64,000 nt of DNA from Sulfidibacter corallicola (lineage in GTDB: Bacteria; Acidobacteriota; Holophagae; Acanthopleuribacterales; Acanthopleuribacteraceae): the NCBI RefSeq assembly GCF_017498545.1, contig NZ_CP071793.1, positions 4,055,001 to 4,119,000 on the forward strand, in the 5' to 3' direction. Both the position numbers and the translations under genes were made by a program. The notes under the pieces are model-generated. The model ran no database searches. It saw only the letters and a program-made list of their open reading frames with translations, and had not been told where the DNA came from. Below, in pieces: positions 52,976-61,843 of this stretch (position 1 is the stretch's first letter; every line of letters begins with the position of its first letter).

Positions 52976-53167
52976 ATGACAGGCGGTCGAAAGCGCCCAG
53001 CGGGTGAATCAAGCGATGAGTTACAAAATGTGTATAACGAAGACGGAGTCGATCTCACTTTGATTCGCTGGATGTTGTCACTTTCTCTCGAGGAACGTCT
53101 GCAGGTACTCCAGGACCACGTAAATTCCATTCAGATGATGCGCCGTGAACTTACCATCAGCGCATAG
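52976..53167 (+). CDS. Small protein of the DLxLIRWxLSLxxxERLxxLQ type
   Basis: 63 residues, with strong AGGAGG eight bases before the ATG. The first ~25 residues are polar; the rest is an amphipathic helix pair containing VDLTLIRWMLSLSLEERLQV followed by LQDHVNSIQ. From memory, small proteins of this type often precede a nucleotidyltransferase-like gene, which would make it a possible antitoxin or partner. No such gene follows here; the next feature is the tRNA-Pro terminator. Function is not established. Confidence 0.65.
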   Translation: MTGGRKRPAGESSDELQNVYNEDGVDLTLIRWMLSLSLEERLQVLQDHVNSIQMMRRELTISA

Positions 53168-53278
53168 AGCCAGCGGTTTGAAATCAACGGGCTACAAACC
53201 ACAAAGCGTGCCCCAACGACGACCCCGAAGAAGCAAAAAACAGCAGGCGCTCTATCTGGGTGATCTTCGCTAGAACGG

Positions 53279-53298
53279 CAGTCCCATAAACGACAAAA
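53279..53298 (+). repeat. Right copy of 20-bp imperfect direct repeat
   Basis: CAGTCCCATAAACGACAAAA, 18 of 20 identical to 52873-52892. Its last four bases form the T tract of the tRNA-Pro terminator on the minus strand. Confidence 0.55.
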
Positions 53299-53313
53299 GC
53301 CCCAAAAGGGGCT
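53295..53313 (-). terminator. Intrinsic terminator of tRNA-Pro
   Basis: On the minus strand AGCCCC (53313-53308), loop TTTT, GGGGCT (53303-53298), then TTTTG. It is 36 bases beyond the tRNA 3' end. Confidence 0.7.
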
Positions 53314-53348
53314 CGTGGCTGCATGTTGCGATGATCGCGGGATGTGAA

Positions 53349-53425
<77 letters not shown>

Positions 53426-53742
53426 ACTCGGCTCTTTCGAAATCGAATGTCAGTCCGACTTCGAGGAACGGGCGCCAGTTTAAAACAGATCTCCGGCCGC
53501 AGACAAGCAAAAAATGAACGGCGCACGCCTTTTTCCCGGGTGCCGCCGGAGCGGGGATCGGCAAACCGCCGGGCCGCGATGCCTCCCTGCGGACGTCGCC
53601 TTCATCGACGATTGATCCGCGGCAACATTTGCGTCATAGTTGAACCAATTCTCGAACATAACCCAACGCAACTTTTTCACGGTGGCCTTCGGGTGCCCAC
53701 ACCCGAACACAGGTTCTCGAACAACCTTCACAGGAGCACGCC
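53426..53742. other. Intergenic region between tRNA-Pro and the secreted protein gene
   Basis: 317 bp with divergent transcription outward. No gene or convincing promoter was recognised; AGGAG lies just before the ATG at 53743. Confidence 0.4.
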
Positions 53743-55221
53743 ATGAAATGGTCTTCGCTTTTCCCTATCGCCCTATGCACCCTGCTTTCCACCACCCTCT
53801 GGGCCGGTGAGTGGGTGGTCCCCTGGCTTTCCAATCGCGACGGCGAGTGGTCGTCCGCCATCACCATCAACAATCACGGCACCGAACCCGTCACCTATTC
53901 ACTCCATGCCGTCCGCGCCAATGGCGAAAGCCAGACCATCGACGGGTTGTCAATCGGCGCCCAGGGCCAGGTCATTCTCGACGCCGCCGACACCTTCGAC
54001 CAATTGGGTTCGGGCGGTGGGTTCGCGCTATTCGTCTCCTCCAGCAGCGATTCGCTCTCGATCGGGGCCAAGGTCGCCTCCCTCAACACGGCAAGCCAGG
54101 ATTCGCCCGCGCTGGCGGGCGCCATCAACGCCAAAAACGCCTACACCCGACTCGTGTTCCCCAGCATGCCCTACGCGTTCGGCGCCAACAGCGCCGCGGT
54201 CCTGGTCAACATGGGCGACGAACCGATCGACGTGGTGCTGCAACTCTTCGGCACCCAGGGGCTCCTGCTCACCTCCGCCCCCATCACCCTGCAACCGCGC
54301 ACGCCCTCTCCCCAGCTCATGGCGCTGGTGTTCCCCGAACTGGTCGACGACACCTACATCGTGGTAGATACCCAGGCGCCGTTGATCGGTGCGGCATTCA
54401 ACTTCAACGCCCAAAACGAACCGTCGCTCATGAACGCCGAGCCGGTGCCCACCGCCGACCTGGACGAATTGACCCCCCTTCTGATGGCGATGGATACCGC
54501 CGGTACGCTGGCCTCCGGTTACGGTGACTCCACCGAGGTGGTGCTGGGCAAGAACACGCCATCACCGGCCGTCGACAAACGCGAAGACTGTCCCGCCATC
54601 ACCCGTGAATTCAATCCCACCCAGGAAGAATCGTTTCTCACCGCCACGCTCGACTACGGCACCGGATGCACCTCCATGTTCGGGGTGTTTCACAGCGGTT
54701 CCGTCAGCCTGACCCTGTCGCGCGAGGGCTCGCTCACCGCGGGCTGGATGAGCGGGATGCTCGGCTTCGACGAGTTCGTGACCCGCTACCAGGGTGAGAA
54801 TTTTTCCATCGACGGTCAGGTGCGCGCCGAGGGCAGTACGGCCACCCGGAACTTCACCTTGGCCGGTGACTGGCGTGCCGAAGCCGACAGCGATCGTTAC
54901 GGCGTCTACGGCCAAGTCGACGCGGAAGTCTTTCTCAGCGCCAACTGGCGCGACAACATGTTCGAGGTGTACGGCTCCTACCAGACCGACATCACCAACA
55001 GCGGCTACCAGTACAGCATCTCGGGAGAGGTCCCACAAAACGATCCGCTTCAATTCGACTTCGCCACCTGTATCTGGCCGATCGACGGCACCGTGACATT
55101 TACCGTCACTTCGGGATACAGCTACTCGGGCTCGATCGATTTCGGGACCGGTGATTGCCAGACCGCGGTCGTCACGGTCGCGGGCCAGAGCCAGACCCTG
55201 GATTTGAGCGGCATTTACTGA
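53743..55221 (+). CDS. Secreted protein of unknown function
   Basis: 492 residues with a clear signal peptide (LFPIALCTLLSTTLWAGEW). The mature part is beta-rich. The first half (to ~250) reads like a surface or adhesin-type beta-sandwich with segments SNRDGEWSSAITINNHGTEP and TYIVVDTQAPLIGAAFNFNA. The second half has four cysteines (DCPAI, TGCTSM, ATCIWP, GDCQTA) that could form disulfides, and repeated Gly/Ser/Tyr strands. I recognise no family. It is probably periplasmic or extracellular. Confidence 0.75.
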   Translation: MKWSSLFPIALCTLLSTTLWAGEWVVPWLSNRDGEWSSAITINNHGTEPVTYSLHAVRANGESQTIDGLSIGAQGQVILDAADTFDQLGSGGGFALFVSSSSDSLSIGAKVASLNTASQDSPALAGAINAKNAYTRLVFPSMPYAFGANSAAVLVNMGDEPIDVVLQLFGTQGLLLTSAPITLQPRTPSPQLMALVFPELVDDTYIVVDTQAPLIGAAFNFNAQNEPSLMNAEPVPTADLDELTPLLMAMDTAGTLASGYGDSTEVVLGKNTPSPAVDKREDCPAITREFNPTQEESFLTATLDYGTGCTSMFGVFHSGSVSLTLSREGSLTAGWMSGMLGFDEFVTRYQGENFSIDGQVRAEGSTATRNFTLAGDWRAEADSDRYGVYGQVDAEVFLSANWRDNMFEVYGSYQTDITNSGYQYSISGEVPQNDPLQFDFATCIWPIDGTVTFTVTSGYSYSGSIDFGTGDCQTAVVTVAGQSQTLDLSGIY

Positions 55222-55268
55222 TTCGTGAAGAGCCGGCCCGCGAGGCCGGCTGCCTCACCACCGCAGCT

Positions 55269-57224
55269 TCAGCCGATCACCGAGGCCGCGCCGGTCCCAT
55301 CCAAAGCCTCGTCCGGCTGGACGGTGGGCGCCGGCAGGCTGATCACGAACGTGGCCCCGTGGCCAGGACCGTCGCTGTAGGCGTGAATGGTGCCGCCCAT
55401 GTCTTCGATCGAACCACGACAAAAATGCAGGCCGAAGCCGTGACCGTACTTCTTGGTGGTGAAGCCGTGCTGGAAAAGGCTCTTCATGTTCTCCTTGTTG
55501 ATGCCCTCGCCCGAATCCGCCACCTTCAGGACAATCCAGCCATCCTCGACCGCCAATTCGAGGTAGAGGTTCTTCTCGGAGGGCGGTGAGTTCTCCATCG
55601 CCTCGATGGCGTTTTTCAACAGATTGATCAACACGTGCAGGAACGAAGCGATCGCCAGACGGATGCGCGGAACCGGCTTGAAACGCCGGTGAATGCGAAT
55701 GTCGTGTTTGTTCAGCGATTCCATTTGGATCTTGAGCGCATCTTCGACCAGCTTGGAGAGATCCTCCTCGGCCACCCGTTGATTGTTCTTCGCGTGAGTC
55801 TGTTGGGTCTCGATGACGTCGCGCATCAGGTGGATCTTGTCGTTGATCTCGCGGACGAGCCGTTGCATCTCGCGAAAATCCTTGTCGATCACGCCGCCCA
55901 CACGGGTCAGGTACTCCGGCAACTTGGTGCCCTTGGCGTCCTTGGTCAAAAAGTCCAGGAGGTTCTCGCTGTGATCGGTGAGCATCGCAAAGGCGCGCGC
56001 CAACTGGGGAAGCCGGCTGCGCGAGACGAATTCCTGAATCGTGTTGCCGGTGACATTGACGCTGTTCAACACGTTGGCGATGTTGTGCAGCACGCCGGTT
56101 GCGAACTCGGCGCGACCGACGGCATGGGCCTGCGCGAGTGACGCTTCCTGGGCCTTCTGCAACTCCAGTTCGGCCTCCTTGCGCTGGGTGATGTCGGTAT
56201 TGGAACCGGACAACCGCAGGATCTGCCCTTTCTCGTTGAAGACCGCGGCTCCGCGAACGAAGAACCAAATGATCTGGCCGTTCTTGTGGAACATGCGGTG
56301 TTCGCCTTCGTAGACCGGTGACTGGCCCCGCAACTGGGTGGAAAGACGACGCAACAGGCCCTTGCGATCTTCGGGATGAATCAACTTGAGCCAGTCCTTG
56401 AGGTTGTTGGAAATCTCGTGATCGCTGAAGCCCAGCATCGCCTTGAGGTTGGGCGCCACGTACAGCCACCAGGAACCGACCTTCCAGTCCCAGATGCCCA
56501 CCTTTCCGGCGGCGACCGCCCGAGCGTAGCGCTCTTCGCTCATGCGCAAATTGCGGGCACGCACTTCGACCTTGTATTCGAGCTTGCGGTTGAAGGACTC
56601 GATCTCCTCGAACAGGAAGTAGTTGGTGATCACGATCCCGGCTTGATCGGTGATCAATTGCAGCACGCGCTCGTTCTCCTCGGAGAAGGCGCCGATGTCC
56701 GGATGGGAGAGGTTCAGAACGCCCAGGGTGTTGCCACGCCCCTTGATCGGCAGGCAGAGCAGCGATTGGATGCGCCGCGATACCTTGGACTCGATGTGCA
56801 CGAAGATGGAACTCTTGCTGACGTCTTCGATCAACAGGGAGGTGCCGTGTTCGGCAACCCAACCCGCGGCTCCCTCACCAACCTTCATCTTGCGCTGACG
56901 CGCGCTGGCGGGCGGAAAGTACTTGGGCTTGCTGTTCTCCTGGCCGCGCGCGGCCACCAGGACCAGGAAACGCTCGTCGGGATCGATGAGCCAGAGCGAA
57001 CAGTTCTCGGCGGTGGTTTCGTCGATGATCAGGTCGACGATTTCGGTGCAGATCCGCTGCTTGTCGTGGCTCCAACTGATGGAATCGGATATGCGCTTGA
57101 TGATGGAAAACTCTTTGACTTTGTCCACAAAGGCCGCATTGGAGGTGGCGAGCGCCTCGGCATAGGCATCCCGCTCTTTCATCAACTTTTGAATTTGCTC
57201 CTGAAGGGCCTCTTGGTTACTCAT
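55269..57224 (-). CDS. GAF-PAS sensor histidine kinase
   Basis: 651-residue soluble kinase. It has an N-terminal coiled coil, then a GAF domain (about 55-205, with GEGAAGWVAEHGTSLLIEDV and LCLPIKGRGNTLGVLNLSHP). A PAS/PAC domain (about 240-350, with EGEHRMFHKNGQIIWFFVRG and GSNTDITQRKEAE) follows. The dimerisation His is in FATGVLHNIANVLNSVNV, an H-box variant, and the ATPase has NLLKNAIEAM, VADSGEGI and GHGFGLHFCRG. No response regulator is adjacent. The HDOD gene ends three bases upstream, so they are co-transcribed. Confidence 0.92.
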   Translation of the reverse strand: MSNQEALQEQIQKLMKERDAYAEALATSNAAFVDKVKEFSIIKRISDSISWSHDKQRICTEIVDLIIDETTAENCSLWLIDPDERFLVLVAARGQENSKPKYFPPASARQRKMKVGEGAAGWVAEHGTSLLIEDVSKSSIFVHIESKVSRRIQSLLCLPIKGRGNTLGVLNLSHPDIGAFSEENERVLQLITDQAGIVITNYFLFEEIESFNRKLEYKVEVRARNLRMSEERYARAVAAGKVGIWDWKVGSWWLYVAPNLKAMLGFSDHEISNNLKDWLKLIHPEDRKGLLRRLSTQLRGQSPVYEGEHRMFHKNGQIIWFFVRGAAVFNEKGQILRLSGSNTDITQRKEAELELQKAQEASLAQAHAVGRAEFATGVLHNIANVLNSVNVTGNTIQEFVSRSRLPQLARAFAMLTDHSENLLDFLTKDAKGTKLPEYLTRVGGVIDKDFREMQRLVREINDKIHLMRDVIETQQTHAKNNQRVAEEDLSKLVEDALKIQMESLNKHDIRIHRRFKPVPRIRLAIASFLHVLINLLKNAIEAMENSPPSEKNLYLELAVEDGWIVLKVADSGEGINKENMKSLFQHGFTTKKYGHGFGLHFCRGSIEDMGGTIHAYSDGPGHGATFVISLPAPTVQPDEALDGTGAASVIG

Positions 57225-57227
57225 AAC

Positions 57228-58088
57228 TCACCCAGATACAAAGGCTTCCAACTCTTCTCTGCGTTTTTCGAGATCGGCCAGAGCGGGTTCCAGCACGCGA
57301 TCGGTCAACCCGTAGCGATCGCGTGCCAACGGATCCAACTCGACCTCCACATCGTCTCCGCCCGAGCCCAAATGAATTTTGCGACAGCCGTAATCGGCGG
57401 CCTGAACCAGAGCGCACAGGGGCCGGTGCTGATTTTCGGCAGCGGGAATGTCGTGATGATGGCGAATCGCGGCGACCACGGGTGCGGGGAACTGCCACTT
57501 TCGCGCGAGGTAATAGCCGGCCTCGGTATGGTCCATTTCGAGAATGCGCCGTTCGGCATGCCCGATCCATAGCTGCTCCGCTTGAACCAAACGGGCGACT
57601 TCCAAGTATTCTTCGTGGAAATAGTTGTCGAAAACGACCTTCCCCAAGTCGTGCAACAGGCCGGAAAGGAACACGGTATCCGAATCCAAATGAGGCAGAA
57701 GCTTCAATTTTTTCGCGAGCGTTTTGGCGAGGGTGGCGACCCCCAACGAATGAAGCCAAAACCGCCTGCGATCGAACCCCTCGGCACTGGGTTTGGTATT
57801 GGTGTGGAACACGGACACACCCATGGCGATCGTCTTGACCATGGGAAATCCCAAAATGACCGCCGCGTGGTTGATCGAGGAAATGTTGCGCACCTTGCCG
57901 TAAAAGGCCGAATTGACCAAACGCAATATCAACGAACTGATGGATTGATCTTTGGACAACACCTTTCCCAACGTCGTCGCATTCGCGTTCGCGCTGTCGG
58001 CGACCTGAATGATGCGGTGAATGATCGTAGGCAAGGTCGGCAGGTTGTTGATCTTCTGAATGAAAATCCGCCGTTCAACTCGTTCCAT
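57228..58088 (-). CDS. HDOD domain signalling protein
   Basis: 286-residue HDOD protein, an HD-related fold used in signalling. It starts with the family pattern INNLPTLPTIIHRIIQVADS, SKDQSISSLILRLVNSAFYG and ISSINHAAVILGF. It retains an HD-like LSGLLHDLGKVVFDNYF and IRHHHDIPAA, so weak phosphohydrolase chemistry cannot be excluded, though most HDOD proteins are inactive. It is transcribed immediately ahead of the GAF-PAS kinase, likely one pathway. Confidence 0.9.
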   Translation of the reverse strand: MERVERRIFIQKINNLPTLPTIIHRIIQVADSANANATTLGKVLSKDQSISSLILRLVNSAFYGKVRNISSINHAAVILGFPMVKTIAMGVSVFHTNTKPSAEGFDRRRFWLHSLGVATLAKTLAKKLKLLPHLDSDTVFLSGLLHDLGKVVFDNYFHEEYLEVARLVQAEQLWIGHAERRILEMDHTEAGYYLARKWQFPAPVVAAIRHHHDIPAAENQHRPLCALVQAADYGCRKIHLGSGGDDVEVELDPLARDRYGLTDRVLEPALADLEKRREELEAFVSG

Positions 58089-58782
58089 AGAAAGGGTGTT
58101 TCATCCTTGTTGGCTGCTATTTCCCAACCAACATCATAAACCATCCCCCACCCGAAAATGGGAGAAAAAGGAAGACCGGTCCCCCTCGGGAAGTCGCGCC
58201 AACCGTGCATGAAACGGTCGCCACGATACATTCGGAACGAAGGAGATCGGGACCCGACCCCGGCGGACGACGTCCGATCAGGCCTATGATGCTTGGCGTA
58301 TCGTTGCCTGTCCGATCGGCCGATCGAGCCCATGACTTTACCAATGCACCGTAAACGCGGCGCTACGAGGACATTCGGTGTCTCGCGATTGTGGGAACGG
58401 TGGCGCTCCAGACTCGCAATCGGGTCACTGGCACGCCCGGCTCGTGCGGAGCGTCAGACGGGCACAAGCCAACAGCCACATCGCTTCATTTCCCCGCGGC
58501 AAAAACACCCCAGCCCGGCGGGCTCACCGCAAAAGTGGCAGGTCGCGACCGTTCAGAAAAGACGCGACCCCCAGCTCTTGGAAACGGCGCAAAACCGGGC
58601 TTGACAAATCATGACACATCTCTAAAATCCAGTGGGTTTCTTGCATTTTCCCCGGATTGCGCCCTTCGGTCCTCACCCCGACAGATTCATTTTTTCCCCG
58701 CATGATCGCATGAACGGAAAAACAAATCGGTTGGCTTTCAATAGGGCTATACTGGAGACATTCTTCCCGGAGGTAATCCACC
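58089..58782. other. Long intergenic region before pdxH
   Basis: 694 bp between divergent genes. It holds the pdxH promoter at 58601-58628 and a ~150-base leader. The rest (58089-58600) contains no gene I can support. A structured leader RNA or small RNA is possible but no known motif was recognised. Confidence 0.45.
58601..58628 (+). promoter_or_regulatory. Strong sigma-70 promoter of pdxH
   Basis: TTGACA (58601-58606, perfect), 16-base spacer, TAAAAT (58623-58628). It is about 150 bases before the pdxH start, so a long leader is implied. Confidence 0.7.
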
Positions 58783-59385
58783 ATGCCCGACCTTCACAAG
58801 CGGGACTTCCATGCGGACCCCTTCCAGCAATTTCAGTTGTGGTTCGAAGAGGCTGCGGAAAAAGGCCAACCCATGCCCGAAGCGATGGGTTTGGGTACGG
58901 TCGACAGTTCGGGCCAGCCCGAAGTCCGCATGTTGCTCCTAAAGGGAATGAACATGTCCAGTTTCTTTTTCTACACCAACTACGAGAGCCGAAAAGCTCA
59001 GGACATCGTCAACAACCCCAATATTTCGATGATGTTCTGGTGGGAAACGGTGCGCCGCCAGGTCCGCGTTTCGGGCAAGGCGGAAAAAGCGAGTCGGGAG
59101 ATTTCGGAAGAATATTTCAGATCCCGTCCACGCGACAGCCAACTCGGCGCCTGGACTTCTCCCCAAAGCAAGGAAATACCGGGACGCACCTATCTCACGA
59201 AAAAATTCAGCGAAATGGAGCGCCGTTTCGAAGGTGAAGACATTCCCTGCCCTCCCTTCTGGGGCGGATACCGCGTCATTCCCAACCGCTTCGAATTCTG
59301 GCAGGAAAACCAACACCGGGTTCACGACCGCTTCGAATACCTCCAAACGGATACAGGTTGGCGCATCCGTCGTCTCGGCCCCTGA
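58783..59385 (+). CDS. pdxH: Pyridoxamine/pyridoxine 5'-phosphate oxidase
   Basis: FMN enzyme that oxidises pyridoxine- or pyridoxamine-phosphate to pyridoxal phosphate. The 200-residue protein has DPFQQFQLWFEEA near the start, RMLLLKGMNMSSFFFYTNYE and RKAQDIVNNP of the FMN site. It continues with the VRRQVRVSGKAEK strand, RPRDSQLGAWTSPQS, and the C-terminal FWGGYRVIPNRFEFWQ with NQHRVHDR. Slightly shorter than the E. coli enzyme. CGGAGG precedes the ATG. Confidence 0.95.
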   Translation: MPDLHKRDFHADPFQQFQLWFEEAAEKGQPMPEAMGLGTVDSSGQPEVRMLLLKGMNMSSFFFYTNYESRKAQDIVNNPNISMMFWWETVRRQVRVSGKAEKASREISEEYFRSRPRDSQLGAWTSPQSKEIPGRTYLTKKFSEMERRFEGEDIPCPPFWGGYRVIPNRFEFWQENQHRVHDRFEYLQTDTGWRIRRLGP

Positions 59386-59409
59386 CCTTCAGGGCGAATC
59401 GAAGCCGTA

Positions 59410-60321
59410 TCAGGTCTGGGAGCTCAGGCGGCGTGCCTGCCGTATCCGCATGAGGGAGTCGACGGTATAGACGATCAACCCGAGCCAGATGAGGGCGAAG
59501 GTGACGAGGTGGTCGCGCGTGAAGGGTTCGCGAAAGACGAGCACCGACAGGAAGAACATGCAGGTCGGCGCGATGTACTGGAAGAAGCCCACGGTCGACA
59601 GGTTCAGGCGACGTGCGGCACCGGTGAACCACAGCAAGGGCAGGGTGGTCACCACGCCGGTCAGCACCAACCACAAATCGATGGTCCAGGGTCCGGAAAG
59701 GAAGGCAGCCTCACCGCGGTGTCCCAAATAGATCAGGTACCCGAGCGCAAAGGGCGAAATCAACAGGGTCTCCACCAGGAGGCCCACCAAGGCCCCGGCA
59801 CCGGAGGTCTTGCGGATCAGGCCGTAGAAGCCGAAGGTTCCGGCCAGGGAAAGCGACAGCCAGGATAGCTGGCCCGTGCTGTAGGTCAGCCAGCTCACAC
59901 CGAGCGCGGCCAACACCACCGCGGCCCATTGACGCCGGTTGAGGCGCTCGCCCAGGAAGACGAGTCCCAGCAACACGTTGACCAACGGATTGATGTAATA
60001 GCCGAGGCTGCTCTCGATGACGCGGTCGGCGACGATGGAATAAATGTACAGGAACCAGTTGGCGGCGATGAGAAAGGCACTGAGGAGCAGGGTTCCGGCC
60101 ACGCGCCGGTCCTTGAGCGTATCCCAAACCAGGCGGAACTGACCGAGGACCACCACGATCCCCACCAACAGCACACAGGACCACAAGACGCGATGAACCA
60201 GGATCTCGAAAGCACCCACGGTTCGAAGCAGCTTGAAATAGAGTGGTGAGGCGCCCCAAAACAGAAAGGCTCCGGCGGCATAGGCCGAACCCACCTTCAT
60301 ATCGCGATCGTCGTCTTTCAC
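59410..60321 (-). CDS. rarD: EamA family transporter RarD
   Basis: 303-residue permease of the drug/metabolite transporter superfamily with ten predicted helices. The RarD-type sequence includes AGAFLFWGASPLYFKLL, NWFLYIYSIVADRVIESSLG, YYINPLVNVLLGLVFLGERL and GFFQYIAPTCMFFLSVLVF. The substrate is unknown. GTG 60321 with GGAGG four bases upstream overlaps the glycosyltransferase stop (GTGA), so the two genes are coupled. Confidence 0.92.
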   Translation of the reverse strand: MKDDDRDMKVGSAYAAGAFLFWGASPLYFKLLRTVGAFEILVHRVLWSCVLLVGIVVVLGQFRLVWDTLKDRRVAGTLLLSAFLIAANWFLYIYSIVADRVIESSLGYYINPLVNVLLGLVFLGERLNRRQWAAVVLAALGVSWLTYSTGQLSWLSLSLAGTFGFYGLIRKTSGAGALVGLLVETLLISPFALGYLIYLGHRGEAAFLSGPWTIDLWLVLTGVVTTLPLLWFTGAARRLNLSTVGFFQYIAPTCMFFLSVLVFREPFTRDHLVTFALIWLGLIVYTVDSLMRIRQARRLSSQT

Positions 60322-61601
60322 GTGGCCTCCGCTTTGGAATCTCCCGCCGCTTCCAAGGCGGACACCAGCTCGGGATGCGTCTTTCGGAGCAACGCCGCAT
60401 AGAGCGCGTCAATTTCACCCACCAGCCGGCGAATGTGGAACGTGGTCTTGATGTCCTCGCGAACCTCTTGGGACAGGCGGGGAATGGGGTTCGATCCACC
60501 GAGCAGTCGATGCAGGTGGACACCGAGCTCTTCGGGCGCGATGTCCGCGCTCACGATGGTGCCGTGTCGCTCGTCGGCAAAGTCGCGGATGCCGCCCACG
60601 TCGGTCGAGAGAATCGGGATCCCACAGGCCAGCCCCTCGATGAGGGTCACCGGTGTGCCCTCGTTCTTGCTGACCAGCACGTTCAAATCCAGATCGGCGT
60701 AGATGGCGGGCGTGTCGCGTTGCCAGCCGGTGAACAACAAAAATTCGCGAATGTTCAATGCCTCGGCCAGGGATTCCAATTCTTCGCGGAGCTCGCCGTC
60801 GCCAATCACGACAAACCGGACCCGCTCGGGCTCGGCGTCGGGTTGCAGCTTGCGCCAGTGGGCGATCGCGTGCAACAGGAGCTGATGGTTCTTGATCGGC
60901 ACCAACCGCGCCACGATGCCGACCAGCCGCGTCTCGGGCGACAAACCCCAGGCACCGCGGAAGCGTCCGGGCTCGCCGCCGGCGATGTGATCCAGCTCGA
61001 ACCCCAAACGCACCACTCGACACTTACGAGCCGGAACGACCCCATAGCGCGTCACCAAGTCCTCGTATTGCCGCGGCGAAATGGCGATTATCGCATGGGA
61101 CATCAACGCCAACAGGCGCTCGACCCACACGGCCACCTTGCTGAAAAAGGCGTTGAAGTAACCGTGGAACACATGCCCGTGGAACGTGTGCATGCGCACC
61201 GGCACCCGCGTCAGGAAGGCGGCCACCCGCCCCAGGGCCCCCGCTTTGGCGGTATGGGTGTGCACCACGTGGGGACGATACAAGCGCATCAACCGCATCA
61301 ATTTGAACAGGGCGCGCACATCGTCGAACCAGTGGACGGACCGCCCCATCTCACCCACCATGTGCATGGCCGCACCGCGCTCCAGCGCGAAGGGCTCCAT
61401 GGTCTTTTCACCGGGATCGAGCCGCCCGCCCACCGTCAAGACGGTGAACTTCCGCTGGGAAAGGCCACTGCTGACGAGCAAGGTGTTCAGGGACGGACCG
61501 CCGATGCAGATCCGCGATTGAATGCGCAGCACGCGAATCTTGGCGGATCTAGATCGATTCGGGTGGTTCTTGGGTGGCGTGGAGGGAGAATGTGGCGGCA
61601 T
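60318..61601 (-). CDS. Glycosyltransferase family 4 protein
   Basis: GT-B fold glycosyltransferase, 427 residues from ATG 61601. The N-terminal acceptor domain shows PHVVHTHTAKAGALGRVAA and HTFHGHVFHGYF. The C-terminal donor domain shows LVGIVARLVPIKNHQLLLHA and the E-x7-E motif region SKNEGTPVTLIEGLACGIPI, followed by STDVGGIRDF. It probably adds a sugar in capsule, LPS or exopolysaccharide synthesis; the sugar is unknown. The ATG lacks a strong ribosome site and an earlier in-frame start at 61661 exists. Confidence 0.9.
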   Translation of the reverse strand: MPPHSPSTPPKNHPNRSRSAKIRVLRIQSRICIGGPSLNTLLVSSGLSQRKFTVLTVGGRLDPGEKTMEPFALERGAAMHMVGEMGRSVHWFDDVRALFKLMRLMRLYRPHVVHTHTAKAGALGRVAAFLTRVPVRMHTFHGHVFHGYFNAFFSKVAVWVERLLALMSHAIIAISPRQYEDLVTRYGVVPARKCRVVRLGFELDHIAGGEPGRFRGAWGLSPETRLVGIVARLVPIKNHQLLLHAIAHWRKLQPDAEPERVRFVVIGDGELREELESLAEALNIREFLLFTGWQRDTPAIYADLDLNVLVSKNEGTPVTLIEGLACGIPILSTDVGGIRDFADERHGTIVSADIAPEELGVHLHRLLGGSNPIPRLSQEVREDIKTTFHIRRLVGEIDALYAALLRKTHPELVSALEAAGDSKAEAT

Positions 61602-61772
61602 GAGGTTCCATAAATCACAACGCGAATTCGCGAATCTCGGAGCGGACCCGGCGTGTTTCAAACAAAGCGAACCGGTTCCGCAATCGGCATTTGCCGAAGG
61701 TATCGTCGCGCATCACTGTATGAGGCCGCGAGATCGGGGTCAAGCAAAGAATCCGGGGAAGCCACCGCTCGC

Positions 61773-61803
61773 TTGGCCAAGTGGCCCGGCCCACGACTAT
61801 AAT
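61773..61803 (+). promoter_or_regulatory. Probable promoter of the CULT-domain gene
   Basis: TTGGCC (61773-61778), 19-base spacer, perfect TATAAT (61798-61803), about 40 bases before the GTG start. Confidence 0.45.
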
Positions 61804-61843
61804 GAAGATGCCGCGCTAGAGGCTCCAACACGAGGAGTTCACC

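Noticed and set aside
55228..55252. Hairpin AGCCGGC with GCCGGCT between the secreted protein and kinase genes
   Set aside because: It is a good stem between convergent genes but has no T tract on either strand, so an intrinsic terminator is not supported.
55255..56862. A 535-codon open frame on the minus strand inside the kinase gene
   Set aside because: It lies in another frame of a clearly homologous GAF-PAS kinase, is extremely rich in Arg and Gly, and has no motif. It is a by-product of GC-rich third positions.
57582..58139. 185-codon plus-strand open frame opposite the HDOD gene
   Set aside because: It is antisense to a clear HDOD protein, with no ribosome site and no motif.
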